Origin: Paramecium primaurelia
Taxonomy: Eukaryota > Ciliophora > Oligohymenophorea > Peniculida > Parameciidae
Assembly: GCA_905182975.1 (NCBI GenBank)
Contig: CAJJDM010000037.1
Location: forward strand, 231,843-295,842
Direction of reading: 5' to 3'
Length of the DNA stretch: 64,000 bases
In this document: piece after piece, positions 10,993 through 22,719 of the stretch
Layout of the letters: every line of letters begins with the position of its first letter
How positions within the stretch are numbered: the stretch's first letter is position 1
Made by a program: the position numbers and the translations under genes
Notes under the pieces: model-generated
Told to the model about the DNA's origin: nothing
Database searches by the model: none
The model's input: only the letters and a program-made list of their open reading frames with translations

Positions 10993-12430
10993 ATGTAAGA
11001 CGATCCAACATTATTTACAACACTTAAAGGACACAAAGATACTATAACAGCATTGTCATTTCATCCTGGATTGTATATCAATAATTATATAGTAGAAAAT
11101 CAATAGCTTCAAGTGCAAATGATGGTGTAGTATCTGTATGGCAATTGAAATAACCAAGAAAAATTTATAGATTTATGAGTCATAAAGGATAAGTAAGTGA
11201 TGTACAATTCTCTCCTAATGGATTATTAATTGCATCTTGTGCTAAAGATGAGACTATAAGACTTTGGAATAATACAGTTGAAGGAAGTTCAGTATCAATA
11301 AAGGCACATTCAGCACCTGTTAGAAGTGTTTAATTTTCTTGTGATGGTTAATTATTAGTAAGTTCAAGTGATGATAAATCTGTGAAAGTTTGGAGTGTAA
11401 ATGATCGTAAATTTCAATATGGATTCCAGCATACAAATTGGGTTAGAAGTGCTGTATTTTCATAAGATGTTAGATTGATAGCATCAGGTGGTGATGATAG
11501 AGCAGTTATTATTTGGGATTGTGATTCAAAAAAAGAAGCTTAAAGATATAATGAACATATAGGAGTAGTTTATAAAGTTCAATTCTCACCAGATTCTACA
11601 ATATTAGGATCATGTTCTCATGATAAAAAATTAAAATTATTTGATGTAAGATCAAAAAGAGTTATATAACATTATGATGCTCATGCAGATTCAGTATTAG
11701 ATTTGAAATTTCATCCATCTGGATAATTTGCTATGACATCTGGAGCTGATAGTAAAGTCAAAGTATGGGATCTAAGAATGGGTAAATTAGCATATACACT
11801 TTATGGTCATAATGGTTAAGCTACTACATGTGCATTTTCTAATCATGGAGATTATTTTGCTACTGGAGGATCTGATAGTATGATTTTAGTTTGGAATACT
11901 AATTGGGTATGCAGTGGTCAAGAATCTTTAGATGAAAAACCTAAATAAGTTAAAACTAAACCTATTTAACATACATAACCATAAACATAATAATAATCAT
12001 CTTAATAGAAAGAAAATATATAATAAACAAATAGTTAATTACCTAAGTAAAAGGAAACTGTTCTATATTCAAATGCAGATAATAGTCTACACAAAAAGAG
12101 TGAATTTAATTAAAGTGTATAATTATAGAAAGAAGATGTACCAGCTGAAGTTATTACTTAATTAGATAATATTAGTGGTTAATTAGAATTAATTACAAGG
12201 TTATAATTAATTAATTTATTTTTAGGACTTTATAAGCTCTTGAGTAAAGAGTTTCTAATAATGAATAATAAATTTGTAGACTTAATCTTGCATTAACTAG
12301 AGATTTTGAAAGAAGTGAATAAATTTAACATTAAATATATGATCTAAAACCTTTAGAAGAATAAGTTTAAGATTAAGAAGAAGAAGATAATATTAATTAT
12401 ATCAAATTTCATCGTGCAGCTAACAATTGA
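10993..12430 (+). CDS. POC1: POC1 centriolar / basal body WD40 protein
   Basis: Seven WD40 repeats fill about residues 10-300 (for example TLKGHKDTITALSFHPG, NDGVVSVWQLKQPRKIYRF, TNWVRSAVFS, DLRMGKLAYTLYGHNGQATT, GGSDSMILVWNTNW). A low-complexity linker and a C-terminal coiled coil (QLDNISGQLELI, ALEQRVSNNEQQICRLNLAL), the POC1 motif, follow. POC1 stabilises basal bodies. Introns of 20 nt (in the first repeat) and 26 nt (in the coiled coil) give 463 residues and an exact multiple of three. The next gene starts 38 bp downstream. Confidence 0.92.
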
Positions 12431-12468
12431 TTTAATTTATTTTAAATATATAATAATTTTATTGTAAA

Positions 12469-12664
12469 ATGTCAATATGGCAAGAAAAATGCATTCTGGA
12501 TTATCATATTTAAGTATATAATATTTAATGAAGTAATAAATAAAATTAGATGCATTAGAAGAACTATATTAGGAATATAAATAAAATGAAAGACGAATTT
12601 CAAAATAAAATTAAAAATATGAACAAAGAAAGAAATATAAAAATAAGAAGAAGAAAAAGAAAAA

Positions 12665-12697
<33 letters not shown>

Positions 12698-13446
12698 CTC
12701 ATCATCTACTAGTTCAAATTTTTAGAAAATTACTAGTTCAAGTGAATCTGATAGTCTTCCTTCTTTGCCTTAAAATTTTAAATAAAATAAAAAACATGAA
12801 AAATATTAGACCAAAATTTTAGATTTTACTTTTGATATTAATCCACCTAAAGGAAATTATTTGATAGAGTATGAATTGAATGGATAAAAGAAAATGACTT
12901 GTATGTAAAATTTGAATGAAAAAATATAAAAACTAAATATCTAATAACAATAAATATAAAATGATGATGATAAAAATGAAATGAAAGATGATAATAATTT
13001 AAAGTATTAATAAACTTTAACAAATTTTAGATAAGATTTAAAAGATGAATTAGAATTAGGAGTGAATAGATACTATTAATATAATCCATTTGAATATTGT
13101 TATAGATGTAAGTAGACTGGACATTAAGAAAGATAATGTACTGAAAAATAAAATATATAATGCAATTATTGTTTAAGTTAAAAACATGTAGGAGACATAT
13201 GTTCTAATGTATCGTGTTTTAGATGTAATCAAATAGGCCATAGAAAATATGATTGTAAGGTAAAACATATTTATTAATATTAAGTTTTAACTAAAATTCT
13301 AATAATGCATAAATTGTGGAAAAAATAGTCATAATGAATAAGATTGTGGAATTTTGGTTCAATAAATAAACAATTAAAAAGAATAGATCTAATGTCTAGT
13401 TTGTAGAAATTATGGACACATTAATTGCTAAAATATTATTATTTGA
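12469..13446 (+). CDS. CCHC zinc-knuckle protein (Air/ZCCHC7-like)
   Basis: Starting at MSIWQEKCILDYHIQ with a 20-nt intron, the frame gives about 310 residues. A basic lysine-rich stretch and a poly-serine run are followed by an acidic middle and a C-terminal array of zinc knuckles: CYRCKQTGHQERQC, CNYCLSQKHVGDIC, CFRCNQIGHRKYDC, CINCGKNSHNEQDC, and a shorter fifth, CLVCRNYGHINC. Knuckle arrays of this kind occur in the RNA-binding Air1/2 and ZCCHC7 subunits of the TRAMP complex; that role is inferred. A 25-nt intron lies between knuckles 3 and 4. An alternative ATG at 12477 would avoid the first intron but gives a poorer N-terminus. Confidence 0.75.
12664..12696 (+). repeat. (AGT)n coding microsatellite
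   Basis: A short run of AGT codons encodes the poly-serine tract of the zinc-knuckle protein. Confidence 0.9.
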
Positions 13447-13644
13447 TTTTGTAGTTATGAATATTTACCATATAACTCATTATTCATTTATTTTATATTT
13501 AATAGTATATTTATTTTATAAAATAAAAAATATATTGTTATTACTATTTGAATAAATATAAAAAAATATACATTCTTTTTAAAGGAATGTAAATATTTAT
13601 TTTAATATCAATGTTATCTACTTCATATATTGAATTATTCTAAA

Positions 13645-14010
13645 ATGAAATTTAAAAGCTATAAAAATAGTTTTAATTCTTAATAATAAAATTAATAAAT
13701 ATAAATTATTATAAAATCTTCTTAATGGTTCTTTTAACGAAATCAGATATAATTAGAAAATGTATATAATGAATTTAATAATTTTTTAGAAATCAACAAA
13801 AATTCTAACCAAGAGACTAAATCAAGAAAGAGAGTTGATGGTAATAACAAATATAAATATAATAAATATAAGAAAATATAGCAATATAAAACTAATCATT
13901 CTCCTCATAATACAAATTAATATCTCCTTAGTAAATTTATTGAATAGCCATCGACATCTTTATCTGCTCCCCAAAGCATACTGGATATCTTGTTGTTTTC
14001 AAAGCCTTGA
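13645..14010 (+). CDS. Short Q/N- and K-rich protein, unknown
   Basis: An intronless 121-residue frame: MKFKSYKNSFNS, a glutamine-rich patch, a basic centre (NKYKYNKYKKIQQYKTNH), and an end QYLLSKFIEQPSTSLSAPQS then ILDILLFSKP. The serine/proline-rich end with hydrophobic positions looks like a short linear interaction motif. No family is recognised. It lies between the zinc-knuckle gene and the next plus-strand gene. Confidence 0.45.
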
Positions 14011-14133
14011 TAAAGAAACCATGTTTGAATGGAATTTTTATATAACTATATATAATTGCTATTTAGTCATTTTTATATATTAAAAAAGTCACAGTACATC
14101 TCTTGTACTTTTGAGATTTGATATTCTTTAACA

Positions 14134-14562
14134 ATGATAAATTAAAACAAATAAGAACTTTTTCATCCATCTTATACTTAACAACAACAATATTTTGATA
14201 ATACATTTATTTAATTCTAAATAAATATTCTAATATGCATTTCGACTTATGTGTATGAGAGTTCCGAATGTAAAATCAAATTGCATGAGAAAAAATTGAT
14301 TCCATCTCGATTACAAATAGAAATTAAAAAAATGCTCAGAGATTTCTTTAACTATTTCTTTTAGTTCCATAATTATTAATGCTACTTTATTTTTTTAGAT
14401 CTATATAAATTAAAGGTATCAATTATCTTTTTTGTTCTTCATTTATTCATCAAAAAATATTTATAATTTTTAAAGTTGTACATTCGTTGGCCTATACTAT
14501 TGGCTAAAGTTATTGTCTAACTTAGTATGATATCTTGTTTATTTAGATTTTTTGAGAAATGA
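14134..14562 (+). CDS. Unknown protein, possibly divergent cyclin-like; splicing unresolved
   Basis: The frame starts MINQNKQELFHPSYTQQQQ and stays open for over 130 codons. The segment LHEKKLIPSRLQIEIKKMLR then NYQCYFIFLDLYKL loosely resembles the cyclin box of PHO80-type cyclins, and several downstream frames (to about 14720) also look coding. I could not place introns so that these join cleanly. The true 3' end may be up to 14720. Treat both the function and the end as uncertain; a decayed gene is possible. Confidence 0.35.
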
Positions 14563-14802
14563 TAGGATTCTAGAAATATTTAATTGGTATTAATTTAGAA
14601 ATTTTTAGTTAAACCTTAGAATAAAAAGTATATAATATTGTTTTCATCTTTCCATTAGCTTTCTTATAATTATAAAAAATATTTTCAGGGTTTTATTAGT
14701 TTATATTTGATACCTTGCATGAGTAATCAGTTGTATATTAATTGATGATGTATAAATAGATTTATTAAGTATCACTTAATAATTTTAAGTTATTAATTTA
14801 AC

Positions 14803-15788
14803 ATGAATTATAATTATTATAGCACACAAATCGACAATTAGAATGCTATCCATTCAAAATCCTAATCAGTTGGAAAATTAAAGAAGGGAATTGTCTTTCA
14901 AAATTACCCATTTAATCCTGTATAGAGTTATAAGTCAAATATATAAGTGCGTCCATTTACTTCTTAAACTCAGCCTATAAAAAAACCTTCAACAGCTCAA
15001 GTAATTAAAATAACTAATTGATAGTCTATTTGTCATGTTCCAAGAGCAACAACTTCACACACCTAAAGATAACCTAATATGTTATTTTCTGAGTAATTAA
15101 ATAATAATGAGATGGAAACAAAATAAAGTAAACGATATCTGAAAATATACTTTCTCAAAAGTAATAGACTTATTAACACATTTAGCAAATTATCGTACTA
15201 TTCTTCATAATGTCATGAATGCTAAACTCAAAGCCCTACCACCTGGAGACAGGAGAAGATTATCAGTTCTTAATATTGTATAAGACAAATTTAAAGAACT
15301 TACAATTTAAGAAATAAATTTACTTATATGTTAACATATTGTTTCTGAAAAGTTTTACATTTATTTTTCAGGTTAATAATTAAATTTTATTAAATTTAGA
15401 TTCTGAATGGATTCCATGTAGTAAATGTTGTTAAACTCCTATTTATTTGGTTCTTATTCCATAAGCTTAAAAAACTGATATATTTTGTAGTTAATGTTCT
15501 CGAAATCTTTAAAATCCTCCAAGATCTGCTGCTTAAAGTAATACTATTTTACCAAAATATTCTTTTACTTAATATGGACACTCATTACAAGAATAGAAAG
15601 AAAGATAAAAGGTAAGTAGAATGATTATTTCTGGAAAATATAGAAAGATGAATCTAAAAGATGTTTATAATGAAGTTTAAGAACCAATTTAACCAGAAGA
15701 ATCATATAATATAGAATTTCCTGTTAAAGAAAAATAATAAGAAAGTACAATTTTAGAATTAAAAGATTTAATTAATGAATTATTCTGA
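14803..15788 (+). CDS. Protein with CxxC zinc-ribbon-like motif, unknown
   Basis: Four introns (24, 34, 28 and 36 nt) give about 287 residues and an exact multiple of three. The N-terminus is polar (MNYNYYSTQIDNQ, IVFQNYPFNPVQSYKS). The centre has a helical segment (IIDLLTHLANYRTILHNVMN) followed by DRRRLSVLNIVQDKFKEL. Two cysteine clusters, EWIPCSKCCQTPIYLVLIP and DIFCSQCSRN, then suggest one zinc ribbon. The end is acidic (LKDLINELF). I do not recognise the family. The last intron is long for this locus and its 3' boundary is uncertain by a few bases. Confidence 0.55.
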
Positions 15789-16089
15789 AAATAAATAAAA
15801 TCATTAAAATTATTAAACAGTTCCATTTACTAAATCATCAAAATTATATTATTCTTCCATTTAATGTATTTTATCTTTTTCTAAAAATCTATATTTAATA
15901 TCCTCAATAACATTCTAAAATCTAGCTTATAATCTATATTTTTTAATAATAAATATATATACTTATTTTATTTAACATATATTTTTGAAGCATTTTGAGA
16001 CTAAAATATTCTTTCCAGGAGATATACAATCTAATAATATTAATATATATACTCTTTATATGTTGTTAGGAATTGTAGAATAAATTTGA
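15789..16089. other. AT-rich intergenic region, no gene seen
   Basis: About 300 bp with no frame of coding character. Confidence 0.5.
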
Positions 16090-16381
16090 ATGGCTATAAT
16101 ACTGATGGCTTCTACAAATTAAGATTTATCAAGGAAAATCTAATCTGTATATTCTTATCCTTCTTAATTAAGTGATGCTACAGAGTAAAATATTGAAGTC
16201 AATTATGACTAAGATATTAAAATGTTGGATAATTCAAAGTCTTAACAAAATTTCAAAAATTCTGATAAATACAATATTGAATTTTATTATTTTGTATATT
16301 CTTAAAAATACCAATCAAATACTGGTTAAATCATCTCATATAGTTAAATCTAATATTATTATATAATTATTATACAATTGA
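16090..16381 (+). CDS. Short hypothetical protein overlapping the 3' end of the next gene
   Basis: With a 19-nt intron (GTTAAATC...CATATAG) the frame gives 90 residues: MAIILMASTNQDLSRKIQSV, a polar middle, and YNIEFYYFVYSQKYQSN before the splice. It reads toward the double p25-alpha gene and their coding ends overlap by about 51 bp. Without the intron the frame continues in low-complexity isoleucine-rich sequence. Function unknown. Confidence 0.4.
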
Positions 16382-18004
16382 TTCATCTTACAATAGATCA
16401 ACTAATATTTATAGGATTTATTCTTTATTATCATCAGATATTTATTTCTCTAAAGGTAATATATTTTATTGAATTAATTCATTTACATCTATTCCACATT
16501 TCTCAGCTATGATTCCCAAACTCATTTGAAATTATCCAAAAGTCATTTTACCATTTGTCAATTATTTATTTTTTTATTAAGTTTTAATTGATTAAACACC
16601 ACATAATTTTGAATAGATCATATCAGAATCAGTTATAGTTATTAAATTATTCAAAATTCCAGAATGTAACAATAATTTATTAAATTTTGTATTTTTTAAA
16701 GATTAAATATTACTAGGTTCTCCACTTTATGCAAAAAATTCAAATAATTTTTTCAATGAAGAAATATAAGATTATTCTATATCTGATAAATATTTAGATT
16801 ATTTCAATAAAGAAACATTAACTCTACTTTCATCAACTTTTTTATTAGTATTTCCAATTTATATATTTTAAATGTTAGTATGACTTAAATTATTTTAAGT
16901 ATTTGATATCATTTAACTTTATTGAATTAGATTATCTTATTTATTATAGACTCTACTTTTTTCAATATTATAAAATAATCTTACTTTATCACTCTATGTT
17001 CTATTTAATTTTCTTAAATATTAACTAAAACCTTCTGATTATTCAATTTTATCAAGTAATAATCTAAATTAAGTAAATTCATCTAAATTTGGTACTGTTT
17101 TTGATATTATTATCAAACTTTCAACAAAATTATTCAAACTAAATAAATAATTTCCACTTTCTTATAGATTAAGGGTTTACTATCTTATTTATATGTTATC
17201 AAAAATTATTTGTGCTTAAGATTAATTAATATAATTAGGTAATATTTCACATTAAGTTAAAAATTACATAAATTACCATTAAACTTTAGTTATATTTGTA
17301 CTTTAGTCTTCAAATATAAATTTATGTAAATTTGACAATTATTATTAAATTGGTTCTATAAATTCCTTAATTTCATTGCTTATTGGTTAGAGTACAAATT
17401 GAATTTATTATCCAAATTCAGTAAAATTTAATATTTTTTAAGATAACTATGATAGATATTCATTATATAATTTTTGAAATGCTTAATGAACTTTTTATTA
17501 GGGATATAGAATCATAGCTAATTTTGGTATTAAATTTTAAAATTATTCAAGTGTAAGACTCTCATTATTTTTAGTTTGTTAGGCATATAAAATATCACAA
17601 TCTCGATTTGATAATATTTATGGCATTATTTGAGCATCAGATAACATTTTAATAAATTTATTTGATTTCAAAAACCTAGTATTGTTTCTATTCCCAAAAC
17701 TTGCATAAAATTTGAAAACTATTCTAATGTTCAACCTTATATCTTCCATTCCTATACCCTTCTTTTAAGGTGATACATTTTTGCTTTGTTATACAGTTGA
17801 TTGATGAGTATTACCAAGAGTTTCATTTTATTATTCAGTTATCACAGGCATTCCAACATTCACTTTAATTTTAGAATAAGAGAGTTATGTGCCTAAATTT
17901 AAAGGTTGATTATCCCTTTACAAATATCGATTGAAAGAATCCAATTCATTTTCATCAATATTTTATGTTTTTTTCTAACGATCCATTATCATTTTGCTTA
18001 TCAT
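16331..18004 (-). CDS. Protein with two p25-alpha (TPPP-like) domains
   Basis: One uninterrupted 557-residue frame. About residues 85-170 (RIVFKFYASFGNRNNTRFLK, KMLSDAQIMPQIL, CDILYAQQ, LTLEQFQNLIPKLAMILYP) match the p25-alpha / TPPP fold, known to bind and stabilise microtubules. A second copy lies near the C-terminus (KKLFEFFAQSGEP, TKFNKLLLHSGIL, DSDMIYSKLCG, KMTFGQFQMSLGIIAEKCGI). The linker is Q/N-rich. Duplicated p25-alpha domains are unusual, since TPPP proteins normally carry one. A cytoskeletal or ciliary role is inferred. Several closely spaced ATGs follow the chosen start. Confidence 0.7.
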
Positions 18005-18329
18005 AATCGTTAATAAAAATAAATAATAGTAAATAAAATCTATATTTGTTATTCTATACAAATTATTAACAATTTTCATCTATTCCTAATAAATTACTAT
18101 CTATGTAGCATAATAATTAAACTAGGGAGATGTCAATTTTATTTCTTTTTAATAAAATATATAATCTTTGAATTATGATTAATCATTATGTCATATATAC
18201 AATATAACCTAAAGATAATTTTGGAAAATTCAGTTATTATAATAAACTTTGCTAAAGATAAAATTATTGAATTTAATTTATTATAAGCAATAATGTTATC
18301 TCATAGATAAATTTTTAATGTATTATTAA
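18005..18329. other. AT-rich intergenic region, no gene seen
   Basis: Spacer between the 3' end of RPL34 and the 5' end of the p25-alpha gene. No supported gene. Confidence 0.5.
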
Positions 18330-18679
18330 TCATTTTTTGATTTATTTTACTATTTTAACTTCCTCAACAAGGAATGCTCTGATGATGCGATTTTTTAATG
18401 CTCCAGCACTTAAAACACCTCCATATGGTCTTGAGACTGTTCTTTGTCTTCTAGCAAGTTATTTTAGTTTTGTTGGTCTAATTCTTTTAAGACCATTTAA
18501 GACAATACTCAAATTAGAATCTGCACATGTTGATGCACTTGTCTTTTTATTGGGATATTAAGTCACAACTCTACCACCTAAAGTAGATGGATTTAAATAC
18601 CTGGAGTCTTGACTTTTCTGATCTTATTTGATCTTGTGTTAAAGCTGGTTCTTCTACGATATGTGACTCTTACACCCAT
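18330..18679 (-). CDS. RPL34: 60S ribosomal protein L34 (eL34)
   Basis: A 108-residue protein: MGVRVTYRRRTSFNTRSNKI, KTPGGRVVTQYPNKK, RIRPTKLKQLARRQRTVSRP, YGGVLSAGALKNRIIRAFL, VEEVKIVKQIKK. This follows eL34 from end to end. One 23-nt intron splits the PGG codons, and the spliced length is a multiple of three. The locus is visibly richer in G+C than its surroundings, as expected for highly expressed genes. The zinc-binding cysteines of animal and fungal eL34 (two CxxC pairs) are mostly gone: only one cysteine remains (STCADS), and the second pair reads LSAGAL. The start codon is 38 bp from that of the divergent aquaporin gene. Confidence 0.92.
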
Positions 18680-18717
18680 GTATTAAAATCTTAATTAAAA
18701 TTTTTTTTAATATTTTT

Positions 18718-19478
18718 ATGGAACAAATTACAGAAGAACAAAAACAAGCAATTTCTAAAAAGAACATCTTTATTTTTGAACTATTAGGGACATTCTTTTT
18801 AGTGTATATAAGTGTATGTAGTCAGTAATACAATAAAATACAATTAGAAATGAAGCATATTAAGTAGCATTGGGATTATTTGGATGTATGCTTGTATTTG
18901 GTAGATTAAGTGGAGGTCATTTTAATCCAGCAATAACATTAGCTATGGCTTTAGGTGGAGGTATACCATATGGTACAATGTTTTTCTACTTCTTACCTCA
19001 ATTTTTAGGAGCATTTGGTGGAGCTGCATTATCATTTTTATTATTGAATATGGATAAGGCTCCATATATAGAAGAGTAAGAAATTAAAATTAAATTAGTG
19101 AACCTATAAAAGAATTAGCTGCATCATTATTTGGAGAAATGATAGGATCTACAATCTTTTTAATTTTTACTTTAATTTGTTTTGTTAAAGAGACTTCATT
19201 ATCTTAAAATAGAATAGCCACATTAGTAATTTTATCATGTATATATTATGCTTGCAGAGAGTAATATTGTCAAATATTTTGATAGATACACAATTACATC
19301 TAGTAATAGTTTACTTAATCCAGCTGCTGCTCTAAGTTTAACTGTCTTTGATTGTTTAGCCAAGAATTGGGATTAGATGATTAATATGTGGATTTATGTT
19401 GGAGGACCTATTGGAGCTGCAATTTTGGCAACAATGTTTTATTCATAATTATACCACTCAGTTACACATAGAAAATGA
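18718..19478 (+). CDS. Aquaporin / major intrinsic protein
   Basis: Three introns (23, 23 and 25 nt) give 229 residues with six hydrophobic helices. The N-terminus MEQITEEQKQAISKKN precedes IFELLGTFFLVYISV. The first pore motif is GGHFNPAITLAMALG and the second LLNPAAALSLTVFD. MIP channels conduct water or small solutes. The arginine that normally follows the second NPA (selectivity filter) is alanine here, so the pore may be wider or less water-selective (inference). The protein ends HSVTHRK. A sorting nexin gene starts 18 bp downstream. Confidence 0.9.
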
Positions 19479-19496
19479 ATTTATATAATATTATTC

Positions 19497-20815
19497 ATGA
19501 ACTAAGATGATTTCGAGGTATTATATATCGATGTAGAGATTATAAAAGATCTCAGTTGAAGTCAGTGATCCAAAGGTTTAATCAGGACTTAACAAGTATA
19601 CAACTTATTCAGTCCGAGGAATGGATAAGAATGGATAATTTGATGTGATTCGAAGGTTTAGCGATTTCAGACTTATTCGACAATTCCTTATAACAAAGTG
19701 GCCTGGTTGTTATATACCACCACTTCCACCAAGAAAGGCAATTGTATATATAGAGAGTCTACAACTTTTAGGGAAATATGGATTAGAAGTTCATAGATGA
19801 TAGAATGCATTCATTATAAGAATGGATGAGGATTATGTCTTAATCGAAGTATTTCTGGTATTCTGAAGAATTCCAATTATTTATAAAGGCTAATGGTGAT
19901 ATTGAAAAAGTAATTAAAACACTTATAAATAGGCTTTGACTTAAGTACCAAAATTGACATACGATGAAATAATCAATAAATATTAAGACACATTTACTGA
20001 TCTTTCAGGAGTATATTAATTTAATTTATAGAAAATAGAGAGAAATCAATAGAGAATTAATCCAAAAGATAACAGATTTTCATTAATTTCTAAAAAGAGT
20101 AAATCCTATGGTTGAGAATTTTAAATAAATTGCTAAGTATATAATCAAAATATAATAGAAATATAGCTGAGGCAAGACAGAATTTTTAAGAATCAATGGT
20201 CAATTTCCTTTAAAATTAATTGCCTGGTTATGAATAGTAAGTCTTACTAGAGTTTAGTGAGAGTTAAGATAAATTAGTAATTTAGAATATTAAAAATGAT
20301 GAATATCCATCTTAATTACTAAATAATTACCTTAATTTATTACAATAGAATGAATACCAATCATTATTTTAAGAAATTAAAAAGGAATCAAAATAAGTGA
20401 AAGCATTTTTGGAAACAATGATATAGAGAGAGAAATATGAATAATAGAAGGTGGTTTATGAATAAAAGTAGAAGGAACTTTAAATTTAATTATAAGAAGT
20501 GTTAGCAGGGAAATCTTCAATAAAGAATATATTTAGTACATCAAAGAAAGAGGATCAAATAGCAAAATTATAAGTTTAGATAGATTAAGTATGTAAAGAC
20601 ATTGAAAATATGCAATTTATATGTGATATACTTACTGTATTATTGGGATATATAGAGATTGATAAATTTAAGGTATTAATTAAGTTGAATGTTAGTTGGA
20701 GAAGTAATAGAATTATTATAGAATGGCAAAGAGTTTAATTCAATATGAAGTTTAATTGAGTTAGGTATCTGAAGAGTTTTGGGAGAGAGTTTAATAAAAT
20801 TATAATTTATTGTGA
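19497..20815 (+). CDS. Sorting nexin (PX domain, BAR-like helical C-terminus)
   Basis: After MNQDDFE and a 31-nt intron comes a PX domain: ISVEVSDPKVQSGLNKYTTY, IRRFSDFRLIRQFL and GCYIPPLPPRK, with the arginine and proline-rich loop that bind phosphatidylinositol 3-phosphate. The rest is a long charged helical region (KQKELQIQLQEVLAG, AKLQVQIDQVCKDIENMQF) consistent with a BAR dimer that bends endosomal membranes. It ends EEFWERVQQNYNLL. Exact intron positions in the C-terminal half were not all verified. Confidence 0.82.
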
Positions 20816-20848
20816 TAAATAAATATTATAATAAAATTATTTATTAAA

Positions 20849-22644
20849 TCATTTTTTTGGTAAATAATATGTATTAGGTACATAATAAATAGGTTTATTT
20901 AATTAATTTAGATTGGGTCTATGATAATAATCAGTCTATCTATTTGGTTTTTAATCTATACTTTTTCTACCAGATAATTGGAAACTTTAATTATTAGTTG
21001 GAGTAACTAATGAATTGGTAATAGGTTATTTTAGATGATTCAAACTTTAATGAATACTCATTTTTTATTATAAGAAACTTTATGTATTAACAGTTTAAGA
21101 AGAGTATTTGTTAGGTGAACTTTAAGGTTATTAATTATGAACACTATTAACTCTAACAGTTCTAATTTATTTTTCACTATGTAGAATAAGTGGAATTTAT
21201 AATTTATTTTTTATCTATTTTTTTGTAGCTTCCTCCAATCCTTCTCCAAAATAAGTTAATTTAGGTGATATCTCAAATTCTGAATTAACTTCAAAACCTA
21301 ATTAAGACATCCATTTTTAATCTCTATACATATAGGCTTGTCTTGCTGTATGAATGGTGTCTTTACTTTCATTTGAAGAATTGAGAATTGGAGCATATTC
21401 ATCTTCTCTTTTGACTCTAAATAATCCAAATTATTGTATTGGACAATATGGAATAGCTTCATAATATGTTAATTCGAATTTTAGAGCATTTGGTTATTAC
21501 ATAGGTTTGATTTATCTGGAAGTTATGTAATCAAAATATGTACATTTCTTTTATCGAATATGGAAACTAGTTTGATTGTAAATCTCTACTTAGACAAAAT
21601 ATGTTTTTTATAATTGCAACAAAGTTCTATAGCATAATCCAATGAACATAAGACTTAACCAATGATTCCATCAGAATTAACCAAACTTCCATTTTTATCT
21701 TTTTTGACTAAATCATTATATGAAATTTCATCATATTCTAAAGATATATAATTCTAATTAATAATACCTTTGTATTATAAACCTTAATTAAATTAATTGA
21801 CTATGATTCCTAAATTTTCATCAACACTACGTTTTTGTACACATTTTGCACTAAAATATAACTGATTTCTAATGAATGCACCAATCCAAATAGGATCTCC
21901 AAATTTACAAAGAACATTTTCAATAGAACATAAATGAAGAATTGTTATTCCTAAAAATTTCATTGTATCTAAAACAGATTGATTTAAATAAATATATCCA
22001 TTTCCTATTGATTCATCAGAAATTTAAAATTCACTACTAAAAAGAATTTGTCCATCCATACTTAATAATGGTAATTTATCTTATTATATAAAAAAGATCT
22101 AATCTTCTTACAAACCAAAATGATTTTTATCTTAAAAAAAGCTAGTAATCATATCATGATTAATATTTGTTGTCATTATAAATATTAATATTGGTAAACA
22201 TTTTCCACAACGTTGTTTGATTATATTCTAAAGACTCCAAATTCGTTCGCAATACAATTGAAACAAACACTTATGTGAAGGCAACTGGATGTCTAACAAA
22301 CTTATGTTTTGCTGAGCACTCAATACGATTGCCACTAAATAGTGAGTATTACCGTATACGTTTGCCCTCTGCTATTGTTGTAAATCCAATCTCTTCGTCT
22401 TTTCCATCAAACTCTAAACATTTAATTGTCTCATAGGGTGTCATCTATACTATCTTTGCTTTGAATTATTGATAAACCTAAGTTCTAAACACTATATTAC
22501 ATGATACAATTATTTTATATCGTATTTCTGTAATTTATGAATAATGCTGTTCTATTCTACTTCTCTTAATGTTTGAATATATTTCAGCAATTATCCCTAC
22601 CCTGCAAATTAATAATCTGACAAATTTGTTGCTATCTTTTTCAT
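20849..22644 (-). CDS. UDP-N-acetylglucosamine pyrophosphorylase-like protein lacking the catalytic loop
   Basis: Three introns (23, 25 and 23 nt) give about 574 residues in a clean frame. Family landmarks run in order: GQGQLLKYIQTL, EEIGFTTIAEGK, PSHKCLFQLYCERI, IMTTNINHDM, HFGLQEDQIFFIQQDKLPLL, YDEISYNDL, QPNALKFEL, DEYAPILNSSNESKDTIHTA and ISPKLTYFGEGLEEA. This order is that of UAP1 enzymes, which make UDP-GlcNAc. The nucleotide-binding loop that should read LAGGQGTRLG...PKG is replaced by a shorter LSAQQNISLLDIQ, so catalysis looks lost. A 120-residue Q/N/S-rich tail follows the enzyme fold. Confidence 0.8.
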
Positions 22645-22719
22645 TAAATTAAATTTATTATACAAATATATGTTATTACTAATTATAATTATTGAATAAA
22701 ATATATTTCAAAAATAAAT

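Noticed and set aside
18337..18561. Plus-strand frame of 74 residues
   Set aside because: It is the antisense shadow of RPL34, which matches its family on the minus strand from end to end.
21530..21540. A one-base deletion in the UAP1-like gene
   Set aside because: A 23-nt intron (GTAGAGATT...AACTAG) upstream restores the frame and the family motif KFEL.
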